Source: an uncultured Bacilli bacterium (lineage in GTDB: Bacteria > Bacillota_I > Bacilli_A > RF39 > UBA660). From it: a DNA stretch of 18,290 bases. The position numbers and the translations under genes are program-made. Where the stretch lies: contig CAKOLG010000024.1 of the NCBI GenBank assembly GCA_934096175.1, positions 1 to 18,290 on the forward strand, read 5' to 3'. Within the stretch, counting starts at the first letter, position 1, and each line of letters starts with the position of its first letter. Below, piece by piece: positions 14,462 through 18,290 of the stretch. The notes under the pieces are model-generated. The model was not told the DNA's origin and searched no databases. It was given only the letters and a program-made list of their open reading frames with translations.

Positions 14462-15911
14462 TTTAATAAAAAATGAATTGATAAAAATATTTCACAAGAA
14501 AGCTATTTACGTACTAGGGATAATAACTTTGGTATTTGCAATGCTTAATATAGTTATTATAAAATTTGTTGACAATGTTGATGATTTGTTTACAAATGAT
14601 CAATATTATCAAACATTGGAGGACAATCTAGCTTCTTATGATTTAAAAAATACCGACGAAGTAAAGTGGTATATTCAAGATAAGACAGATATTGAACTGT
14701 ATAAGGCTGCCAAAAAATATGATACTGATTCATGGCAAGACGTAATGTTTAAAAATAATGCTTATAGTTATATTTTTTGTATGAATGAGGCAGAGTATAT
14801 TACTAAAGATAATGAAAAATATGATGGATGTAAAAAAGATTATGAAGCTTTGATAGAAAAATTAGACAATAGTTCATGGCAAGATTTTGTTTTACAAGAC
14901 AAAAAAGATGCAGAAGAGCAATTGGCTCAATATGAAGAACAGTTAAAACGTGATTTGACAGAAAGTGAAAAGAGTTCGCTTGATAAAGAAATTCAAAAAT
15001 TAAAATATCAAATAGAAGGTTATGATTATCGTTTAAAATATGAAATACCTTATGATGAATCAGAACAGTCTTATTTGATTAATAATTATGTTAATTCTGC
15101 TCAAACTTATTTAGATTATAATAAGGATGAAAATAGTTATGTTAATAGAAAAGAATTATTAGAAAAAAGAAGCGTAGAAGAAAGTTTTTATGTTTCAAAG
15201 TATAAGCTAGAAAATAATATTGGAGAAAAGGGGACATTTGCGGCAAATGCAGCAGTCATTTCAGAATTTTCAACACCAATTTTATTTGTAATAGTTGTAA
15301 TTGTTATGGTAGCTGGTTCTATTGTTTCAGAAGAATATAACAAAGGGACAATAAAGCAATTGTTATTAAGACCTTATGGAAGAGCTAAAATATTGTTCAG
15401 TAAGTATTGTGCTTCAGTTGTAGTATTTTTATTATTTATGTTATTTTATGGTGTAGTATCAGCAGTTACTTATGGTGTTGCCTCAGGATTTGATACACTT
15501 GTGGCACCAAATATAATATATAATTTTAGTACACATAGTGTTATGGAAATGAATTTGCTATTATGTATATTAGCTCATGTAGCAGCTTTATTACCAGAGT
15601 ATTTATTGTTACTTACAATAGCGTTTTTTATAAGTACAGTATTAGGTAATACAGCATTATCTGTTACAGTAACTTTATTAATATATGTATTTAGTAGTAT
15701 TATTAATGCAATAATTGTTAGTTATAATGTTAATATATTGAAGTATTTTCCGACTTTGTGTTGGGATTTTAGCGAATATTTATTTGGGGGAATTCCAAGT
15801 TTTAAATATGCTAGTTTTGGGCCATCAGTAGTGGTTTGTTGTGTATGCTATATAATTTTGTTGGTATTATCATTTATAATATTTAAGAGAAAAAATATTA
15901 AGAATCAATAA
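14454..15911 (+). CDS. ABC-2 type permease with large extracellular coiled-coil loop
   Basis: 485 aa. It starts at TTG 14454, supported by AGGAGGTAA (14440-14448) and an 8-nt overlap with the ATPase gene. TM1 is at about 18-37. A charged external region of about 220 residues follows, including a likely coiled coil (about 140-190, rich in Glu, Lys, Gln). A second block of five TM helices (about 272-480) opens with the ABC-2 motif VSEEYNKGTIKQLLLRP after TM2. Together with the ATPase it forms an exporter, probably of a peptide, lipid or antibiotic. The long external loop is like that of lantibiotic-immunity and YhgE/ABC-2 permeases and may capture substrate outside. Confidence 0.85.
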   Translation: MISLIKNELIKIFHKKAIYVLGIITLVFAMLNIVIIKFVDNVDDLFTNDQYYQTLEDNLASYDLKNTDEVKWYIQDKTDIELYKAAKKYDTDSWQDVMFKNNAYSYIFCMNEAEYITKDNEKYDGCKKDYEALIEKLDNSSWQDFVLQDKKDAEEQLAQYEEQLKRDLTESEKSSLDKEIQKLKYQIEGYDYRLKYEIPYDESEQSYLINNYVNSAQTYLDYNKDENSYVNRKELLEKRSVEESFYVSKYKLENNIGEKGTFAANAAVISEFSTPILFVIVVIVMVAGSIVSEEYNKGTIKQLLLRPYGRAKILFSKYCASVVVFLLFMLFYGVVSAVTYGVASGFDTLVAPNIIYNFSTHSVMEMNLLLCILAHVAALLPEYLLLLTIAFFISTVLGNTALSVTVTLLIYVFSSIINAIIVSYNVNILKYFPTLCWDFSEYLFGGIPSFKYASFGPSVVVCCVCYIILLVLSFIIFKRKNIKNQ

Positions 15912-15933
15912 AAGAGCGATTATTCGCTCTTTT
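15910..15933. terminator. Bidirectional terminator shared by convergent genes
   Basis: AAAAGAGCGA (15910-15919) pairs with TCGCTCTTTT (15924-15933), with T-runs in both directions. The plus gene's stop overlaps the stem and the minus gene's stop (15920-15922) is in the loop; the coding ends are only 8 bp apart. Confidence 0.9.
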
Positions 15934-16693
15934 TCTTTGTTATTATTTCATTAAGATTTATGCTTCTGCCTTTAAATGCTTCTAGCACTTCAATTGGGAT
16001 GGCAAAGATAATAGTGTTTGACTGATCAGAAGATATATCATTAATAGTTGATAAAGTTCTTAGGTGTAGTGCTCCAGGTGTGTTTGCCATGATAGATGCG
16101 GCTTTAGCAAGGTTTTCAGATGCTTCAACTTCACCAGCAGCTTTAGTAATAACTGCTTGTTTTTCTCGTTCAGCTTCGGCAACTCTGGCAATAACTCGTT
16201 TCATTTCTTCTGGTAAGGAAACGTCTTTTAATTCAACGTTTTCAACTTTTATACCCCAAGGATCGGTTGCTTCATCAATTATTTTGCAAATTTCGGTACT
16301 AATTTTTTCACGGGAACTAAGTAGTTCATCTAATGATACTGCACCAACGGCGTTACGCATAGTTGTTTGAGCAAGTTGACTTACTGCATAGTAGAAATTT
16401 TCTACGGCAAGAATACTTTTAGAAGCGTCAAAAACTTTAAAGTAGATTACAGCGTTTATTCTTACAGAAACATTATCTTTCGTAATAGCTTCTTGTTCTG
16501 GCACATCGACAGCCTTTGTTCTGATGTCAACTTTTTTATATGATTGAATTATAGGGAGTACAATATTCCAACCAGGGTTTAATATTTTGGAAAATTTTCC
16601 GCAAGTGAATAAAATTCCTCTTTCATATTCGTTTATTTGTTTTATTGAACTTAATAAAATAATAAATATAATAAAAATTAAAAATAAAATCAT
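15920..16693 (-). CDS. SPFH/stomatin-family membrane protein (slipin)
   Basis: 257 aa; SD AGAAAGGAG just before the ATG. An N-terminal TM helix (about 1-17) is followed by the SPFH/Band 7 domain: NEYERGILFTCGKF, LNPGWNIVLPII, VDIRTKAVDVPEQEAITKDN, TMRNAVG, DPWGIKVENVELKDV and the coiled coil ARVAEAEREKQAVITKAAGE. These are hallmark stretches of prokaryotic stomatins. Such proteins oligomerise at the membrane, organise microdomains and often pair with an NfeD protease partner. No NfeD gene is adjacent here; the next gene is divergent. Function as a scaffold is from the family; the partner is unknown. Confidence 0.92.
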   Translation of the reverse strand: MILFLIFIIFIILLSSIKQINEYERGILFTCGKFSKILNPGWNIVLPIIQSYKKVDIRTKAVDVPEQEAITKDNVSVRINAVIYFKVFDASKSILAVENFYYAVSQLAQTTMRNAVGAVSLDELLSSREKISTEICKIIDEATDPWGIKVENVELKDVSLPEEMKRVIARVAEAEREKQAVITKAAGEVEASENLAKAASIMANTPGALHLRTLSTINDISSDQSNTIIFAIPIEVLEAFKGRSINLNEIITKKKSE

Positions 16694-16713
16694 ATTTTCT
16701 CCTTTCTGATTTT

Positions 16714-16724
16714 ATAATATCATA
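16714..16724 (-). promoter_or_regulatory. Extended -10 promoter of the slipin gene
   Basis: The minus strand reads TATGATATTAT. The expected start point (about 16707) is at the first base of the SD, a leader of about 14 nt. Confidence 0.55.
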
Positions 16725-16772
16725 TTTTTATTTAAAATTATATATTCGTTTATTTTATAAAATAGGGATGTG

Positions 16773-16781
16773 TGGTATACT
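16773..16781 (+). promoter_or_regulatory. Extended -10 promoter of the Yip1-like gene
   Basis: TGGTATACT within TGTGGTATACT. Start point near 16788, leader about 16 nt. It excludes the longer in-frame ATG at 16768, which lies upstream of the -10. Confidence 0.65.
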
Positions 16782-16803
16782 TATGATAATAGGAGTTGTT
16801 TAT

Positions 16804-17913
16804 ATGAATAATAAATTTTTTAAGCAAAGTTTTAATTCTGGTGAACAAGAAAATGAGGTAAAAGGGGAGCCTGTTTTTGATAATAAAGAAATTTCTACTG
16901 GTGGTCAAAGAAGTTTTTCTTTTGTTCAACCGCCTGTTATTAATAATTTTGAGGCAAATGAAGTAACACAAACAGGTGGTGATATTAATAACCAAACTAA
17001 TTATATTGAGCAGAGTGTAGGAAAAGAAAATGTGGTTGAGAATTTAAACGAGGGGCAAAATAAAACAGTAAATAATAATGCAGTAGCAGAAACGTTTGTA
17101 GCTACAACTGTAAAAAAAGAAGATGTAGAAAAATCTAATATAGAAGTATTAGATAATAATGAAAAATTGGATCCATTAAATAACGCAAATAATCCAATTC
17201 CAGTTAATCCGGTTGCTCCGGTTGTGGCGGAAGAAAAAATTGAAGATGTAGATGTAAAACCAATTATATTATTAAATTTGTTGTTTGATTTAATAAAGAA
17301 ACCGGGGACAACTTTGACAAAATATGTTAGTAAATATCAAGGTACAAAGACAGCTTTTTTTATAACAATGTTTATTACAGTTTTTAGTTTGGTGTTAAGT
17401 TTAGTAATGAGTTTAATTACGGGCGGTTTTATAAAGAACTATAATGTAACTACTGGTTCTTATACAACTTCTTATAGTTTTAGTAATATTTTTACTCAAG
17501 ATTTCTTAAGAATTATTGCAATTGCATTAATGATTTCAGGTGGACTTATTTTAATAGTATCAATTGTTTATTATGCTGCTTCGTTTTTTAATAGTAAGGG
17601 AGTTAATTTTGGTAAATGTTTAATGATATGTAATGTTTGTTTTTTACCACTTATTATAGGTGTTACAGCTTTATATTCTTTAGGAGTAATAATATCATAT
17701 TATGTAGGTTTTATATTTTTAGGTATTTCGATAATTTATTCGACAATATTATTTATTACAGGAATGAATGAATGTTTAAAAATTGAATCTTTAGATAAAA
17801 AAATATATTATAATTTATTTAATTTAGTTATAGTCTTTTTAATTGTTGTTGCAATTGTATTTATATTTTTTTATGGTGAAATATCATTTATTCCAACTAA
17901 TGTTAGTATTTAG
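16804..17913 (+). CDS. Yip1-like multi-pass membrane protein with disordered N-terminus
   Basis: 369 aa; SD AGGAG at 16790-16794. Residues 1-150 are polar, low-complexity and Asn-, Val-, Glu-rich (disordered, cytosolic), ending in a Pro-rich stretch (NPIPVNPVAPVV). Then a short helix (KPIILLNLLFDLIKKPG) and five TM helices (about 183-207, 237-260, 277-297, 300-320, 338-356). The short helix ending in KKPG before a TM bundle is typical of bacterial YIP1-domain proteins, whose function is poorly known. It is divergent from the slipin, with start codons 110 bp apart, and monocistronic. Confidence 0.7.
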   Translation: MNNKFFKQSFNSGEQENEVKGEPVFDNKEISTGGQRSFSFVQPPVINNFEANEVTQTGGDINNQTNYIEQSVGKENVVENLNEGQNKTVNNNAVAETFVATTVKKEDVEKSNIEVLDNNEKLDPLNNANNPIPVNPVAPVVAEEKIEDVDVKPIILLNLLFDLIKKPGTTLTKYVSKYQGTKTAFFITMFITVFSLVLSLVMSLITGGFIKNYNVTTGSYTTSYSFSNIFTQDFLRIIAIALMISGGLILIVSIVYYAASFFNSKGVNFGKCLMICNVCFLPLIIGVTALYSLGVIISYYVGFIFLGISIIYSTILFITGMNECLKIESLDKKIYYNLFNLVIVFLIVVAIVFIFFYGEISFIPTNVSI

Positions 17914-17940
17914 ACCATTTTATAATGGTCTTTATTTTTT
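17912..17940 (+). terminator. Terminator of the Yip1-like gene
   Basis: AGACCATT (17912-17919) pairs with AATGGTCT (17924-17931) around TTAT, followed by a T-rich run. The stem begins in the TAG stop. Confidence 0.85.
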
Positions 17941-17956
17941 GCTATATTTGAAATAG

Positions 17957-17982
17957 AAAAAAACTACTCAAATGAGTAGTTT
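17957..17982 (-). terminator. Terminator of the minus-strand tRNA pair
   Basis: AAACTACTCA (17961-17970) and TGAGTAGTTT (17973-17982) form the stem. On the minus strand a run of T follows, about 12 bases after the Glu CCA. Confidence 0.85.
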
Positions 17983-17993
17983 AAAATCTTTAT

Positions 17994-18069
17994 TGGTGAC
18001 CCGTACGGGATTTGAACCCATGAATGTATGCGTGAAAGGCATATGTGTTAACCGCTTCACCAACGGGCC
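17994..18069 (-). tRNA. tRNA-Glu (UUC), CCA encoded
   Basis: On the minus strand: acceptor GGCCCGT/ACGGGTC (with G2-T71), anticodon loop containing TTC (GCCTTTCACGC), T-loop TTCAAAT, then A and CCA. Confidence 0.93.
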
Positions 18070-18079
18070 ATAAATTAAA

Positions 18080-18156
<77 letters not shown>

Positions 18157-18215
18157 ATTTGTTTTAAGCCTATTAAGTATATTATTTTTTCAAACTTTTT
18201 CTTGCTGACTAGTTA

Positions 18216-18244
18216 AGTATACCAAGACTGTTTTAAAAATGCAA
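18216..18244 (-). promoter_or_regulatory. Promoter of the tRNA-Ile/tRNA-Glu unit
   Basis: On the minus strand TTGCAT, a 17-bp spacer and TATACT, with TGG before the -10. A second TATACT (18176-18181) nearer the tRNA lacks a -35. Confidence 0.7.
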
Positions 18245-18280
18245 CAAAAAATTACAAAAAATATAAAAAAAATTTTAACT

Positions 18281-18290
18281 ATGGTATACT
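18281..18290 (+). promoter_or_regulatory. Extended -10 promoter at the window edge
   Basis: ATGGTATACT (TATGGTATACT counting the T at 18280 is not met, but TGGTATACT is complete). It points right, divergent from the tRNA unit, so a gene probably starts just beyond the window. Confidence 0.5.

Noticed and set aside
16080..16370. 96-aa open frame on the plus strand
   Set aside because: It is antisense to the conserved SPFH domain of the slipin gene, without an SD or promoter.
1..17913. TGA read as Trp (code 4)
   Set aside because: Trp residues, including the conserved one in DPWGIKVEN of the slipin, are TGG, and conserved genes are complete under the standard code.

Overview
The window looks like a chromosomal segment of a very AT-rich, low-GC Gram-positive bacterium, probably an uncultured gut-type Bacilli or Mollicutes-related lineage. 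This placement is inferred from the strong A+T bias, Shine-Dalgarno (SD) sites complementary to AUCACCUCCUUU, extended -10 promoters, a SpoIVB-type peptidase, and BspA-like and other surface proteins of a style common in uncultured gut Firmicutes. No marker gene fixes the taxon. All 18 coding regions end in TAA or TAG (nine each). TGA is never used as a stop, yet Trp is TGG and conserved frames are intact, so the standard code applies.

Layout. 1-1257: 3' part of a secreted or surface protein with its terminator. 1317-2300: SpoIVB-like S55 serine peptidase. 2319-6136: a six-gene operon of mostly unrecognised membrane and cytosolic proteins, ending in two paralogous zinc-ribbon/single-TM/extracellular-domain proteins. 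6163-6957: a multi-TM protein of unknown function. 6968-7266: a tRNA pair (CAU anticodon, Leu-UAG) with promoter and terminator. 7267-7551: a long non-coding region holding two 23-bp near-identical sites in opposite orientation around a short segment, then a 578-aa BspA-like leucine-rich-repeat surface protein (7552-9288). 9409-10091: a tRNA-Thr(GGU)-like gene read together with a transglutaminase-like protein. 10149-13431: three single-gene units (a YhhN-like membrane protein, an unknown, and an acidic-tail single-TM protein). 13553-15911: an ABC-2 exporter pair. 15920-16693 (minus): a stomatin/SPFH protein. 16804-17913: a Yip1-like membrane protein. 17957-18244 (minus): tRNA-Ile and tRNA-Glu. 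The last bases form an extended -10 promoter for a gene beyond the window.

Most striking observation. The two 23-bp sites at 7341-7363 and 7473-7495 are shaped like tyrosine-recombinase core sites: inverted arms around an identical 7-bp asymmetric centre (CAAGATA), in opposite orientation. Between them lies a full extended -10 promoter (TATGTTATACT) that points away from the surface-protein gene and towards a hairpin with a T-run. Inversion would turn the promoter towards the gene and take away that terminator. This is read as a candidate phase-variation switch, in the OFF orientation here, for the BspA-like adhesin. It is inference from sequence, and no recombinase gene lies in the window.

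Gene organisation is extremely compact. Most transcription units have a 12-19 nt leader behind an extended -10 promoter and end in an intrinsic terminator whose hairpin contains the stop codon.
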